DNA of 64,000 bases from Pedobacter ginsengisoli (GTDB lineage Bacteria; Bacteroidota; Bacteroidia; Sphingobacteriales; Sphingobacteriaceae), in assembly GCF_030244015.1 (NCBI RefSeq), contig NZ_JASSYX010000001.1, forward strand, positions 124,001 to 188,000. Reading direction: 5' to 3'. Within the stretch, counting starts at the first letter, position 1. Every line of letters begins with the position of its first letter. The translations under genes were made by a program, and so were the position numbers. Positions 26,701 to 34,792 of this stretch are shown here, in pieces. The notes beneath the pieces are model-generated. The model was given only the letters and a program-made list of their open reading frames with translations. It did not search any database and had not been told where the DNA came from.

Positions 26701-27287
26701 ATCCTCAAGGGTATTCTGAAGGAACAGTCACCAAAAACTATGCACAAATTCTCAATTCTACAAATGCTTCTGAATTGATTTATAACGGATCCTTTTTACC
26801 TACACGATTTGGAAGTCTCAAAAATACATTTGGTTATAAAGCAGTGGAGTTATCTTTTAATCTCCTTTACAAAGGTGGACATTATTTCAGAAAAGAAGCC
26901 TTGCAATACGGTGCGTTATTTGGTGGTGGATATAAGCTAGCGTATGATTATCCTAATCGTTGGAAACAGATAGGCGATGAAAATACAACAACTATACCAG
27001 CAATGAAATACCCTAGTGATACAAGGAGAGATGATTTTTATAAATACGCAGAGATTAATGTATTAAAGGCAGATCATATTCGTCTCCAAGACATACAAAT
27101 TTCATATGAGATTTCATCAGCTAATATTAAGAAAATAGGGTTTTCTTCAATTAATCTCTATAGTTATATCAACAATGTATCAATTTTATGGAAAGCCAAT
27201 AAAGAAGGGTTAGATCCTGATGCCGGGAGCATTGGCGTTCCTGCACCAAGAACATATGCAGTCGGAATCAGGGCTGTATTCAAATAA
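23784..27287 (+). CDS. SusC/RagA-type TonB-linked outer membrane transporter with STN domain
   Basis: 1167 aa from ATG 23784, chosen because MYDIISHIGVPMRLYHKILL leads into the usual signal peptide IMRLTTVLLLASLIHVSA; the frame is open 17 codons earlier. Order: secretin/TonB N-terminal (STN) domain about 45-110 (LKTVLKELRLQSNFDFIYTD), carboxypeptidase-like regulatory domain about 130-205 (VDEKGQGLNGASVKIKGTD), TonB plug about 215-340 (VSVRGRSTLFANAEPLIILD, GVVVLTSKKG), beta barrel to the end. The STN domain passes the occupancy signal to FecR. Wobble positions are visibly richer in A/T than in the housekeeping genes to the right. Ligand unknown; no polysaccharide-degrading gene is adjacent. 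Confidence 0.93.
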   Translation: MYDIISHIGVPMRLYHKILLIMRLTTVLLLASLIHVSAAGLAQKINLKQTNAPLKTVLKELRLQSNFDFIYTDKMLNEAKPVTLDVKNTELTEVLKLVFEKQSLTYSIEDKTVTIQLKTPSFLDNLIARFIDIDVRGRVVDEKGQGLNGASVKIKGTDRAIRTNDKGEFYLPNVDDKATLVIGYLGYKTIEIKAAKDVGPLKLEIETSELEEVNVNTGYYQIPKERATGSFDLIDSKLLNRRVSTNILDRIDGVASGVIFNNGSSRNQGNVPQISVRGRSTLFANAEPLIILDNFPYQGDFNNINPNDIESVTILKDAAAASIWGAFSGNGVVVLTSKKGKRNQTAQISLNSNITLGRKPDLFYPRQLSSSGFIEVEKFLFDKGVYDVFLDYVPYQPQSPAIEILDLKRRNIIDNQETERRLSILGQHDVRNDQLKYFYRTSVNQQHSLSVSGGGQNNQYYISGGFDDIKSNNLNDNTKRFTISSQLTNHFLNDHLELNTRILFTSRKESRPTNGYNPTYPYENVADENGNALAVVKDYRLGFIDTVAQGKLLDWKYYPLNEREANSESNLSDYKVEAGIKYKIIEGLKFQVSYQYGKGFSTGSGIDDESRYIYRNLYNLFTSIDPITGTATYSLPKGSINYIGSSEYSNTFFRSGFTFNRVFSSKHDFNAVAGFEVRKADQFGRNSVLYGYDSVTATNIPVSLTEEFPQFFGGSGKIVDGTSQRGTADRSRAYYINAAYSYSGKYTLSASARKDESNLFGVKANQKGVPLWSAGISWELSKEPFIKSSFFPYLRARFTYGYNGNVDKSAYAATTISFTDGVNQFIQPVANVFNPANPSLQWEKVKTVNAAIDFGIRKNIISGSIEFYSKDGIDLIGYSPVAPQLGVNRYRGNVASTSTNGIDVTLNSINIRGSFRWNSALLFSLVKDEVTKNLTKQNNNFSYVRVNALNPLEGRPYAALYSFKWAGLDSSGDPQGYSEGTVTKNYAQILNSTNASELIYNGSFLPTRFGSLKNTFGYKAVELSFNLLYKGGHYFRKEALQYGALFGGGYKLAYDYPNRWKQIGDENTTTIPAMKYPSDTRRDDFYKYAEINVLKADHIRLQDIQISYEISSANIKKIGFSSINLYSYINNVSILWKANKEGLDPDAGSIGVPAPRTYAVGIRAVFK

Positions 27288-27294
27288 ATAGATT

Positions 27295-28659
27295 ATGAAA
27301 AAGATACTACTTTTATTATTCATAGCAGCAATTCTGCTTGCTTGTAAGAAAAATTTTTTGGAGGAAAGACCATCAACTACCATAGCTGAGCCTAATACTT
27401 TGGACTTGATGATAATACTTTTAGACCATCCATATAACACCATGTTCAATGCCATAAATACAGCGTCTTCCGATGACTATTATATTTCTGACATAAGTGG
27501 TTTTGAAAGTCTGCCTATTGTAGATAGAAATGCTTATATCTGGAAAAAGGACATCTACGAGGGAGGAGTTAATGACGACTGGAATTTACAATACTCGGGA
27601 ATACTAAATGCAAACGTTGTTTTGGGCGCCCTTCAAAAATTTCCACCATCGGTGTCAGATTTATCTGATGCAGATTATGTAAAGGGCTGGGCCTTATTTA
27701 CCAGAGCTTGGGCACTAAACCAACTTGTTCAAACCTTTTCCCAGGCATACAATCCCGCCTCAGCTAAAACCGATCTGGGGGTGCCTATAAAGCTCACACC
27801 GAATGTGGATGAAGTTAATCAAAGGGCTACTTTAGAAAATACCTACGGTCAAATTTTTTCAGATTTACGTCGGGCAATTCCTTTACTGCCTAAAGCAATT
27901 CAAACCCAATACTTTAATCGACCAACAAAGGCAGCAGCATATGCGCTCGCCGCCAGAATCTGCCTATCTATGCGAGATTATGAAAATGCACGAAATTATG
28001 CTGACAGCTGTTTGAACATTCATTCTACCTTAGTAGATTTCAACAATCTCTCAAAAACAAGCACAAATCCTTTTGCTAATAACACTCAAGAATACTTACT
28101 CTACTCTGATAACAGCAACTGGATCATAAATGCATATTCAACAAGATATACCTTTATGTGCGTGGATTCTACGTTATACAATCAGTATAACAATGATGAT
28201 TTAAGGAAGGTTATTTATTTTAGATTGAATAGTCAGGGAAACCCCTACCAAAAGCGAATTAACCCAATTGGCTTTTCCGCTTGTGGCCTACTTACGACTT
28301 CTGAAATGTATTTGATTAAGGCAGAGACAGAAGTAAGAAGAAATGAAGTTGACATTGCTAAAATATACTTGAATCGCTTGCTCGAGAAAAGGTGGGCAAC
28401 AGGAAAATATCAACCGATTATAACAAGTGATCCTGAAGTTCTTTTGAACAGTATATTAAATGAGCGACGAAAGGAGTTGATTTTTAAAGGATTAAGATGG
28501 TCAGACCTGAAACGCTTGAATCTGGAAGGCAGAAACATAACATTACGAAGGTTGCTTAATGGACAAGAATACACGCTGGAACCCAATTCGCCACGCTATG
28601 TTTTCCCAATTCCTGATGAAGAAATTAGCCGTTCAGGTATTCAGCAAAATATCCGATAA
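27295..28659 (+). CDS. SusD/RagB-type nutrient-binding lipoprotein
   Basis: 454 aa. Lipobox LLAC with Cys17 after MKKILLLLFIAAILL. It has the tetratricopeptide-like helices and closing pattern of the SusD family: RAWALNQLVQTFSQAYN, AAAYALAARICLSMRDY, ERRKELIFKGLRWSDLKRLN, and YVFPIPDEEISRS near the end. It caps the SusC channel at the cell surface and captures the substrate. Seven bases after SusC, so one transcript. About 50 residues shorter than many glycan-binding SusD proteins, closer to the smaller members found with peptidase or redox loci. Confidence 0.92.
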   Translation: MKKILLLLFIAAILLACKKNFLEERPSTTIAEPNTLDLMIILLDHPYNTMFNAINTASSDDYYISDISGFESLPIVDRNAYIWKKDIYEGGVNDDWNLQYSGILNANVVLGALQKFPPSVSDLSDADYVKGWALFTRAWALNQLVQTFSQAYNPASAKTDLGVPIKLTPNVDEVNQRATLENTYGQIFSDLRRAIPLLPKAIQTQYFNRPTKAAAYALAARICLSMRDYENARNYADSCLNIHSTLVDFNNLSKTSTNPFANNTQEYLLYSDNSNWIINAYSTRYTFMCVDSTLYNQYNNDDLRKVIYFRLNSQGNPYQKRINPIGFSACGLLTTSEMYLIKAETEVRRNEVDIAKIYLNRLLEKRWATGKYQPIITSDPEVLLNSILNERRKELIFKGLRWSDLKRLNLEGRNITLRRLLNGQEYTLEPNSPRYVFPIPDEEISRSGIQQNIR

Positions 28660-28672
28660 TAAGCACACAATT

Positions 28673-30565
28673 ATGAGATTTAAAATTATTAAATTAACTA
28701 TTTGCGTTTATGCATTGCTGTCCTTTTTGGGACATATCACAGTTGCCAGTGAATGGAAGCATAAAAAACCTAACTCTACGGAGATATCCTTTACTTTCCA
28801 GGAATCATTGAACGATACTATAAGTATTATTATATATGAGTTTGGAGAACCATATGAATATAAAAGCAAGGATATTCAAATGCCCATACATGGAAAAACA
28901 ACTGTTAGCTTCAAGATTGACTTTTTGAGCATGCCAGGTAGATTTATGGTACAGATAGGCAATAAAATAAAAAGAGGTCCAAGATACTATATTTCCCCCG
29001 GTGAAGAATTGAAATTCGACATTAAAAAGCTGGGGGGAATCTATAAAATAACCTCTGCAGATTCCTATTATGCGAGACAATATTTATGTCTTCAAAAACT
29101 CTATAGATTAAGTAAGGGATTTGACGTTCTGTTTCGTGATGATTATAGCCTATTAGGGCCTCCTCTACCGAATGAACCATTTGAAGTAATTAAATATGCT
29201 GTAAACAATGGTAAAAGAATTTTTGATGCACAGTGGATCGAGCTTAATAAAAATCGAACAGCATTTTCATCTAGTACATTAGAACGTATTAAAGCAGATT
29301 TAATTGGAGAATATCTTGCGGATGCCTGTCATACGGTATATGCAAAATTCAAAGACAAAAGAAAAAGTATTGCTTCAACTGAAGCTTATTCTGCACTTGT
29401 TAATGAGATTTTGGCAGAAAAAAACATATATGGCATTAAAATTTATTCTAATAGATTTGTTTTTGGATGTTTGAGAATGCTTCGACTTAAAGAGGATGTT
29501 GCAGGATTAAATGTAGCAGATATGTCTGTTATGCTGCAAGCTATTGAGAAAAATTATTCGGGCGAGTTACGTGATTTATTGTATGCTCATTATTTATTAG
29601 AGGCAACTATAAAGAATCCAACTAAATTTACATATCACGCCAGGGAGACAATTTCGAAAATAACCAATTCTAAAATAAAAAAAGTTTTACGAGAAGATTT
29701 AGCTAAAAAGGAAGTGGGGGTAGACTTTTTTCCTTTCGAATTGACAAAGACCGATGGTAAAAAGATAACACTAGCTGATTTGAAAGGAAAGACAGTACTT
29801 ATTGATGTGTGGTTTACTGGTTGTTCAGGTTGTGTTGGTGCGGCCCAAATGATGGAGGAAAAAATAATCCCTAGATACAAAAATAACAAAGATGTTATTT
29901 TTGTATCCCTGTCTACCGATAAGGATAAAGCCAAATGGCTGAAAAGTGTAGAAGGTGGCATCTATACCGCTCCAGAATCGTTAAATCTGTACACAAATGG
30001 TGAAGGTATGGAACATCCGCTGATGGAGTATTATAATATAAACGGAGCACCCCATTTTATGCTGATAAATGGAGAGGGAAAAACAATAAGTCCAAAAATA
30101 GCCCAGGCTGCAGATAAAATTATCGAAATGATTGATAAAGCTTTGCAAGCCAAATCAGGGACCCACCCTGATAAAGAATCAGACAACTTGGTAATGATTT
30201 TCCAAAGCGACAATAATCTAGAATTAGAAAAAATGCTGGGAAAGGATGATGTGAATAAGTGTTATGGTGAATATAGCCTGCTTTCACACGCCATTCGTTA
30301 CGATGCAAAAAAATGCTTTGATTTTTTAATAAGCAAAAATGCAAATGTAAATCTGGTATGTAATGGTTATTTACCACCCCTCATGCACGCTGCAAAATAT
30401 GGCCGGTTGGAAATGGCTAAAATCCTTATAGGAAAGGGAGCCAGCCTGAATTACAAGTATGAAGGTAATTATGAGCCTGCGGCTGGAGAAACGCCTTACA
30501 CCTATGCTGTGAAATACGGAAAAACAGAAGTGGCGGAGTTATTGAAAAGCCAGGCTAAAAATTGA
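28673..30565 (+). CDS. exported TlpA-type thioredoxin with C-terminal ankyrin repeats
   Basis: 630 aa from ATG 28673 (MRFKIIKLTICVYALLSFLG is a signal peptide); the longer frame from 28559 overlaps susD and is rejected. Residues about 30-340 are a helical/beta N-terminal part typical of SusCD-linked redoxins; about 350-500 is a TlpA/AhpC-like thioredoxin fold with WFTGCSGC near residue 380, keeping both redox cysteines. About 535-630 are ankyrin repeats (LLSHAIRYDAKKCFDFLISK, PPLMHAAKYGRLEMAKILIG, ETPYTYAVKYGKTEVAELL). The redoxin part is common behind SusD genes; the ankyrin fusion is unusual. It probably acts in the periplasm and binds a partner through the repeats. Confidence 0.88.
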   Translation: MRFKIIKLTICVYALLSFLGHITVASEWKHKKPNSTEISFTFQESLNDTISIIIYEFGEPYEYKSKDIQMPIHGKTTVSFKIDFLSMPGRFMVQIGNKIKRGPRYYISPGEELKFDIKKLGGIYKITSADSYYARQYLCLQKLYRLSKGFDVLFRDDYSLLGPPLPNEPFEVIKYAVNNGKRIFDAQWIELNKNRTAFSSSTLERIKADLIGEYLADACHTVYAKFKDKRKSIASTEAYSALVNEILAEKNIYGIKIYSNRFVFGCLRMLRLKEDVAGLNVADMSVMLQAIEKNYSGELRDLLYAHYLLEATIKNPTKFTYHARETISKITNSKIKKVLREDLAKKEVGVDFFPFELTKTDGKKITLADLKGKTVLIDVWFTGCSGCVGAAQMMEEKIIPRYKNNKDVIFVSLSTDKDKAKWLKSVEGGIYTAPESLNLYTNGEGMEHPLMEYYNINGAPHFMLINGEGKTISPKIAQAADKIIEMIDKALQAKSGTHPDKESDNLVMIFQSDNNLELEKMLGKDDVNKCYGEYSLLSHAIRYDAKKCFDFLISKNANVNLVCNGYLPPLMHAAKYGRLEMAKILIGKGASLNYKYEGNYEPAAGETPYTYAVKYGKTEVAELLKSQAKN

Positions 30566-30577
30566 CCCGTTAGCGAT

Positions 30578-31645
30578 ATGAGAAATCTGTTTATCATTAT
30601 TCTTGCCTTATTTTTTCAGCAGGGTGCTGCACAGAAATTGCATGATGGGCCTTATGTAGTGTATAAAGAAGAAGAAGCTTTTGTCAAGCAAGTAACGGAT
30701 TCTGTTGCAACTGAGAAGGAAATACCATTGGGAGGCGATGTTGCTGTAACATTTCCAGGTAACCCCAACTGGAACTTTTCAGTGCCGTTGCGCAAGGATC
30801 TGCAAATAGAACCTGTAGAAACACCATTACGCAAAAAACTATTCATTGTTTCAGACATTGAAGGAGAGTTTAAGGGCTTTCGTGAATTGCTGATTGCAAA
30901 TAAAGTAATCAATGAAACCTATGAGTGGACATTTGGTAAAGGCCATCTGGTAATTTGTGGAGATTTATTTGATAGAGGGCTTAATGTACCTGAGTGCTTA
31001 TGGCTGATCTACAAGCTTGAAGATTTGGCGAAAGCAAAAGGGGGCTATGTACATACTATTCTGGGCAATCACGATATCATGAACCTTTCCGGTGACCTGC
31101 GTTATGTGCAGCCTAAGTACTTTGAAAGTGCCAAACTGATGGAAATTGATTATATGCGCCTATATGATTCAAACACTGAGTTGGGCAGATGGCTACGCAC
31201 TAAGAATATTATTGAAAAAATTGGTGATAACTTATGTACGCATGCGGGTGTTGCGCCGCAAATCAATAAGCTTGGACTTTCATTAAAGGCCATTAACGAA
31301 AAGTGCAGGCCGTATTATGATAAAGCGGGGAATGTTAAGGCTGCTGGTGATACAACTGCGGCTAAGTTTTTTGAAGGTAAAACCTCGTTGTTCTGGTACA
31401 GGGGATACTTCAGGGAGCCGAAAGCAACCGAGGAGGAAGTTGACGAAACATTGAAGCTGTATGATGTGAAACGGATTATTGTTGGACACACGATTGTACC
31501 CGGTAATGTTGGCCTTCATTACAATGGTAAAGTGTTGGGGCTCGATGTTGATCAGCATTCGGGGGATCATCAGGCTGCCTTGTACGAAAACGGAAAATGG
31601 TATAAGGTTAATGATAAGGGAAATAAAATAGAATTAAAAAACTAA
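30578..31645 (+). CDS. exported calcineurin-like metallophosphoesterase
   Basis: 355 aa. Signal peptide MRNLFIIILALFFQQGAAQ. The metallophosphatase motifs follow in order: FIVSDIEGEF, VICGDLFDRG, ILGNHDIMN, a histidine in LCTHAGV, and IIVGHTIVPG. These ligate two metal ions. The domain layout resembles the Shewanella-type protein phosphatases that act on phosphoproteins or phosphoesters in the periplasm. Twelve bases after the redoxin-ankyrin gene, so it belongs to the sigma/FecR-controlled operon. Confidence 0.88.
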   Translation: MRNLFIIILALFFQQGAAQKLHDGPYVVYKEEEAFVKQVTDSVATEKEIPLGGDVAVTFPGNPNWNFSVPLRKDLQIEPVETPLRKKLFIVSDIEGEFKGFRELLIANKVINETYEWTFGKGHLVICGDLFDRGLNVPECLWLIYKLEDLAKAKGGYVHTILGNHDIMNLSGDLRYVQPKYFESAKLMEIDYMRLYDSNTELGRWLRTKNIIEKIGDNLCTHAGVAPQINKLGLSLKAINEKCRPYYDKAGNVKAAGDTTAAKFFEGKTSLFWYRGYFREPKATEEEVDETLKLYDVKRIIVGHTIVPGNVGLHYNGKVLGLDVDQHSGDHQAALYENGKWYKVNDKGNKIELKN

Positions 31646-31722
31646 CCCCGAATTGATGCTCTCAATGAGTGGTTATTGAAAAGAGGTCTGGAGAAATGCC
31701 TTCATCCAAAAAGCTTCTCCGG

Positions 31723-31738
31723 TTTCTTTTAAAAGAAA
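31723..31738. promoter_or_regulatory. 16-base palindrome just before the 100-aa gene
   Basis: TTTCTTTT-AAAAGAAA is perfect and ends five bases before the ATG at 31743. It may be an operator or part of a weak terminator of the preceding operon (GGAGAA/TTCTCC arms lie just upstream at 31690-31720). Confidence 0.3.
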
Positions 31739-31742
31739 AAAT

Positions 31743-32045
31743 ATGGAAAAACTGATAAAACTGACCAATAACGAAATTTTCAAGATGTTTATTGGCGATA
31801 AGCCTTTCAGGGTATATAATAAGGAAGTTGACAGACGGCTGGGGATGCCTGGACTTAGCAAGCTGGTGTTAAAAGTTACTGGCAATGCGTTAAAAGAAGA
31901 TGAGGCTTACGTGTTCTGCGTGCGCAACCAGAACGCGGTAAAGATTTTGAGCAGGGACTATATGGGCATCAGTATGGCAGAAGTGTATGATTTGGATGCT
32001 GCAGGAATAAAGGAAGAATTTGTACAATTAGGCCAGTTGAAATGA
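31743..32045 (+). CDS. 100-aa protein, function unknown
   Basis: Not recognised. Starts MEKLIKLTNNEIFKMFIGDK and has a basic middle (VYNKEVDRRLGMPGLSKLVLKV) and an acidic C-terminal helix. No signal peptide. First of three closely spaced plus-strand genes with the 118-aa protein and the Crp-like regulator, so they may form an operon. Wobble base use is mixed. Confidence 0.6.
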   Translation: MEKLIKLTNNEIFKMFIGDKPFRVYNKEVDRRLGMPGLSKLVLKVTGNALKEDEAYVFCVRNQNAVKILSRDYMGISMAEVYDLDAAGIKEEFVQLGQLK

Positions 32046-32081
32046 AATTGCCAAAAATATAGAATCGCTAACGATAAAAAT

Positions 32082-32438
32082 ATGCAAAACGAACTATGCC
32101 GGATAGGCCAGCTGATCTATGACCTGAGGCGAAAAGCCTGCTTTAATCCGGGACAGGAAAACTTTGATTTTCTGGACCGGGAATTCGCAAGGATAACTTT
32201 GTGTCTTGGTGTGGAATGGGATAAGAAGGTGAGTGGCTTGCCTTACCTGCTGGAGTTTCACAAGGAAGAAACGGTCAGGCTGAGTAACCTGGTGGATGAT
32301 CTGATCATTGAAGCGGCATTGCGCAGTAGGGTTTATGAGTTTCTGGATAAGGTATACCGGGAGCTGAGCAATCATTTTATAGAACTGCTGAGGCGTATTG
32401 ACCTGATGATTGTCAATACCAGTTACAATTTGAATTAA
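32082..32438 (+). CDS. 118-aa helical protein, function unknown
   Basis: Not recognised. MQNELCRIGQLIYDLRRKAC opens an all-helical protein with amphipathic repeats (LVDDLIIEAALRSRVYEFLD, LSNHFIELLRRIDLMIV). No membrane span or catalytic motif is visible. It may bind the adjacent Crp-like regulator or the 100-aa protein; that is inference from gene order only. Confidence 0.6.
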   Translation: MQNELCRIGQLIYDLRRKACFNPGQENFDFLDREFARITLCLGVEWDKKVSGLPYLLEFHKEETVRLSNLVDDLIIEAALRSRVYEFLDKVYRELSNHFIELLRRIDLMIVNTSYNLN

Positions 32439-32466
32439 CAGAATCTTAAAATTAACGGACTCAGAT

Positions 32467-33090
32467 TTGATCAGAAAAGATACCATTAGCGAAGCCAGCT
32501 ATAAAATGCTGTTTGATTACCTGGCCTCCGTATTTGAAATGCCCTATATGGATTTCCAGCCCCACCTGCGCAAAAAGCTGGCAGGCTATGATTGCAAAGC
32601 CCCTGAACATTTGATCTGGGAACTCGATCCCGTGAAAAAGTGCTGGTTTATCGTGAAGGGCATGGTGCTGGTTTATTACAGTGATTTTAAAAAAGGCACG
32701 GTAGTGTACCAGCTGTTTGAAGCGGGTGAAATAGCGATACTTCATGACGAGTTTGTAAATGGCAAGCTTGCTGAATCGGGAATGATAGCGGTTGCGGGAT
32801 CGGAATTGCTGGAAATCACCTCCAGGCAAATGGACGAGATCCATGAAATGTTTCCCAAAAGCATGAAGCTGCAGAATAAAATTATATCGGGTTTGTCTGG
32901 AAAGGTGCGCCAGCGTGAGGAGCTGCTGCGTATGGAAGCCAGGGATAAGGTCAGGGCTTTTTATAAGCTCTATCCGCAGGTGATGGGGAAGAAACGTAAG
33001 GCAAGGCTGCTGGATAAGGATGCGGCCAGCTATCTGGACATGACCGAGTTTACTTTTAGCCGCTTGGTAAAGGAGATGTATGGGGGGTGA
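32467..33090 (+). CDS. Crp/Fnr-like regulator with TTG start
   Basis: 207 aa. The only start that keeps the N-terminus is TTG at 32467 (reading MIRKDTISEAS); no ATG lies upstream before the stop at 32431. Residues about 30-130 are a cyclic-nucleotide-binding-type jelly roll (WFIVKGMVLVYYSDFKKGT, FEAGEIAILHDEFVNGK), but the phosphate-binding arginine cassette is not evident, so it may sense something else or nothing. The C-terminus ends in a short helix-turn-helix (LDKDAASYLDMTEFTFSRLVKE), truncated as usual in this phylum. Confidence 0.78.
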   Translation: MIRKDTISEASYKMLFDYLASVFEMPYMDFQPHLRKKLAGYDCKAPEHLIWELDPVKKCWFIVKGMVLVYYSDFKKGTVVYQLFEAGEIAILHDEFVNGKLAESGMIAVAGSELLEITSRQMDEIHEMFPKSMKLQNKIISGLSGKVRQREELLRMEARDKVRAFYKLYPQVMGKKRKARLLDKDAASYLDMTEFTFSRLVKEMYGG

Positions 33091-33102
33091 AGATGAACGC
33101 GA

Positions 33103-33133
33103 TTGTTTATTGGTAGAGTATTTGTTATATTTG
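33103..33133 (+). promoter_or_regulatory. Bacteroidota promoter for the TA pair
   Basis: TTG at 33103-33105, 20-base spacer, TATATTTG at 33126-33133, a full TAnnTTTG match. The start point would be near 33140, giving a leader of about 15 bases. Confidence 0.6.
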
Positions 33134-33154
33134 TATTAGATAAATTTTTGTTTT

Positions 33155-33403
33155 ATGCCTCAGGTAAGAAATCGTAAACTTATTTTTGAACTGTCTGCTC
33201 GTGAAAAGGCCAGAAAATTTGCAGGGCTGGTGTCAGCGGTTGTGGATAAGGCAAAATCGATGAATCAGCCAATCATTTATAAGAATGATTTATGTATCAA
33301 ACGGAATATGTTTATTCATCAGTACCCTGATGGTCGAACAGAGCTTATTGAACAGGATATAGATACTTCAGTAGAAAGAATAATTCAAGTCTTGCACGGC
33401 TAG
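33155..33403 (+). CDS. putative antitoxin of a zeta-kinase TA pair
   Basis: 82 aa, not recognised as a known family. MPQVRNRKLIFELSAREKAR begins a basic helix, followed by a small beta part (PIIYKNDLCIKRNMFIHQYPDG) and an acidic C-terminal helix (TELIEQDIDTSVERIIQVLHG). Its TAG stop (33401-33403) directly touches the ATG of the kinase gene. Small size, tight coupling and its own promoter fit an antitoxin. Its fold differs from the three-helix epsilon antitoxins. Confidence 0.62.
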   Translation: MPQVRNRKLIFELSAREKARKFAGLVSAVVDKAKSMNQPIIYKNDLCIKRNMFIHQYPDGRTELIEQDIDTSVERIIQVLHG

Positions 33404-34006
33404 ATGTCAGCACCAAGGTTATTTGTGGTAGCAGGTCCAAATGGTTCTGGTAAAAGTTTGTTTTCTAAAGAATTAACCGAGTCAGATTTTGAGGTTTTTG
33501 ACGGAGATAAACATTTAACAGCGTTGCGTAAACAATATCCCGAAACAGGGAGCGACGCGCTACAATCTCACGTAAATGATACGCTGTTTGCAGCCGAAAA
33601 AGCCAAAGCAATGGCTTTGCGTCTCAACTATGCTTATGAAACGAATTTCAGCTTTTCTACTTGCATGAACACGCCTCACGACTTCTTGAAAGCCGGATAT
33701 GAGATACATTTAATATTTATTGGTTTAGAGACTTTAGAAGATTCCATTCAACGTGTAGAGTATAGAGTTAAACTGGGTGGTCATAAAGTGCCGGAAGATT
33801 CAATTAGGTTCAATTTTGAGAACGGATTCAAAAATCTGTATAAATATTACTCGGATTTTAACTCTGTTACATGTTTTGACAATTCAATTGGTGAGGGCCC
33901 GGAATTTTCAACTCCAGTAGAGTTACTTCATATTGTAGAAGGAAAGCTATTTGTTACCTCCAAAGAATGTCCAGCATGGGCAAAACCTTTTCTGAAAGAT
34001 ATATAG
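33404..34006 (+). CDS. zeta-toxin-like P-loop kinase (COG4185 type)
   Basis: 200 aa. Walker A VVAGPNGSGKSLFSKEL (residues about 8-24), then FEVFDGDKHLTALRKQYP, where the Asp-x-Asp and downstream Arg correspond to the substrate-binding D/R of zeta toxins, and YAYETNFSF with the conserved Glu. Lid arginines follow in QRVEYRVKLGGHKVPED. Zeta toxins phosphorylate UDP-N-acetylglucosamine and block wall synthesis; related COG4185 kinases may hit other targets. It is encoded immediately after the 82-aa protein. The target is not determinable here. Confidence 0.8.
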   Translation: MSAPRLFVVAGPNGSGKSLFSKELTESDFEVFDGDKHLTALRKQYPETGSDALQSHVNDTLFAAEKAKAMALRLNYAYETNFSFSTCMNTPHDFLKAGYEIHLIFIGLETLEDSIQRVEYRVKLGGHKVPEDSIRFNFENGFKNLYKYYSDFNSVTCFDNSIGEGPEFSTPVELLHIVEGKLFVTSKECPAWAKPFLKDI

Positions 34007-34025
34007 GTATTTCATCCGCAGTTAA

Positions 34026-34235
34026 TTAAACTTGTTTTGGCGCAATTCCCTGGTGCTTTAACATTCTTATTTTGTAAGTAGTCAAAAATTTGATAAATAA
34101 CCCGATTGATAACTTAAACAGCAAAGCATGATCAGAACTTTTACTTAAAACCTCAGCAATTAACGCTCCTATCCTATCGTGATTTCTGAGGTACTTATGC
34201 ACGCTCCATTCCCACAATTGAGCTCCGGAAACCAC
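34026..34235 (-). pseudogene. possible gene fragment of 69 codons
   Basis: A GTG-initiated frame encodes LWEWSVHKYLRNHDRIGAL and IGLFIKFLTTYKIRMLKHQG. It has plausible protein-like composition but no recognisable family, and no promoter is seen. It lies in the 329-base gap between the TA pair and the HTH gene. It may be the tail of a lost gene or chance. Confidence 0.25.
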
Positions 34236-34335
34236 ACCTAATTAACTTATTGATACTTACTAAAACGGCTATTAATCTGGCCGCAGGGTTTGCTGTGCCT
34301 TTCTTTCAGCAAGCAAGCTCAAAAACTAATTTAAC

Positions 34336-34614
34336 ATGGAAAGACTTATTGAGATTGTGCTCAGGATTGAAACGATGATCAGGGAGGTGTTTGAAGAATG
34401 GAAAAACAAGAATAGCACGTTGATGATACCTGCTGTAGTACCATTGAAGGAAAAATGGCTCAGCACATCGGAGGTAAAGTTTCTGCTGGACAGAAAGGAG
34501 CGGATGCTCTATGAATATGTAAAACAGGGCAAGCTGATTGCCAGGAAACGCGGTGGGGTAAATGTTTACCTGGAGGAAAGCGTGAACCGGTTTTTAAATG
34601 GGAATGAACCCTAG
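34336..34614 (+). CDS. excisionase-type helix-turn-helix protein
   Basis: 92 aa. An N-terminal helix (MERLIEIVLRIETMIREVFEEW) precedes an HTH_17-like winged domain: WLSTSEVKFLLDRKERMLYEYVKQ then GKLIARKRGGVNVYLEESV. Such proteins direct excision of mobile elements or act as small transcription factors. In this phylum they are often found beside accessory clusters. It is 178 bases before the DUF6266 gene, and is likely its regulator. Confidence 0.78.
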   Translation: MERLIEIVLRIETMIREVFEEWKNKNSTLMIPAVVPLKEKWLSTSEVKFLLDRKERMLYEYVKQGKLIARKRGGVNVYLEESVNRFLNGNEP

Positions 34615-34726
34615 CACTGGCAATGAACCGTAGCTGCGGCCGGCAATCTGCCGGTAAAATAAAGCACTGTTCCGGCAAAGTACGGCAGTAAGGTTCTGTT
34701 TGTTAGGTTGTTAGGTGTGATCTGAA

Positions 34727-34734
34727 TATGTTTG
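34727..34734 (+). promoter_or_regulatory. -7 element TATGTTTG before DUF6266 copy 2
   Basis: Perfect TAnnTTTG match 59 bases before the ATG at 34793. Candidate -33 TTG/TTTG sequences lie 16 or 24 bases upstream, neither ideal. It suggests the DUF6266 gene has its own promoter. Confidence 0.4.
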
Positions 34735-34792
34735 CATCGTTGACTTGCAAGAAAACGATTTAACAGATTTATTCATTTTAATATTTAACAAC

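Noticed and set aside
21714..31645. Polysaccharide utilisation locus
   Set aside because: SusC/SusD and a sigma/FecR pair are present, but no glycoside hydrolase or polysaccharide lyase is in the operon; the GH78 gene is 5 kb away behind another island.
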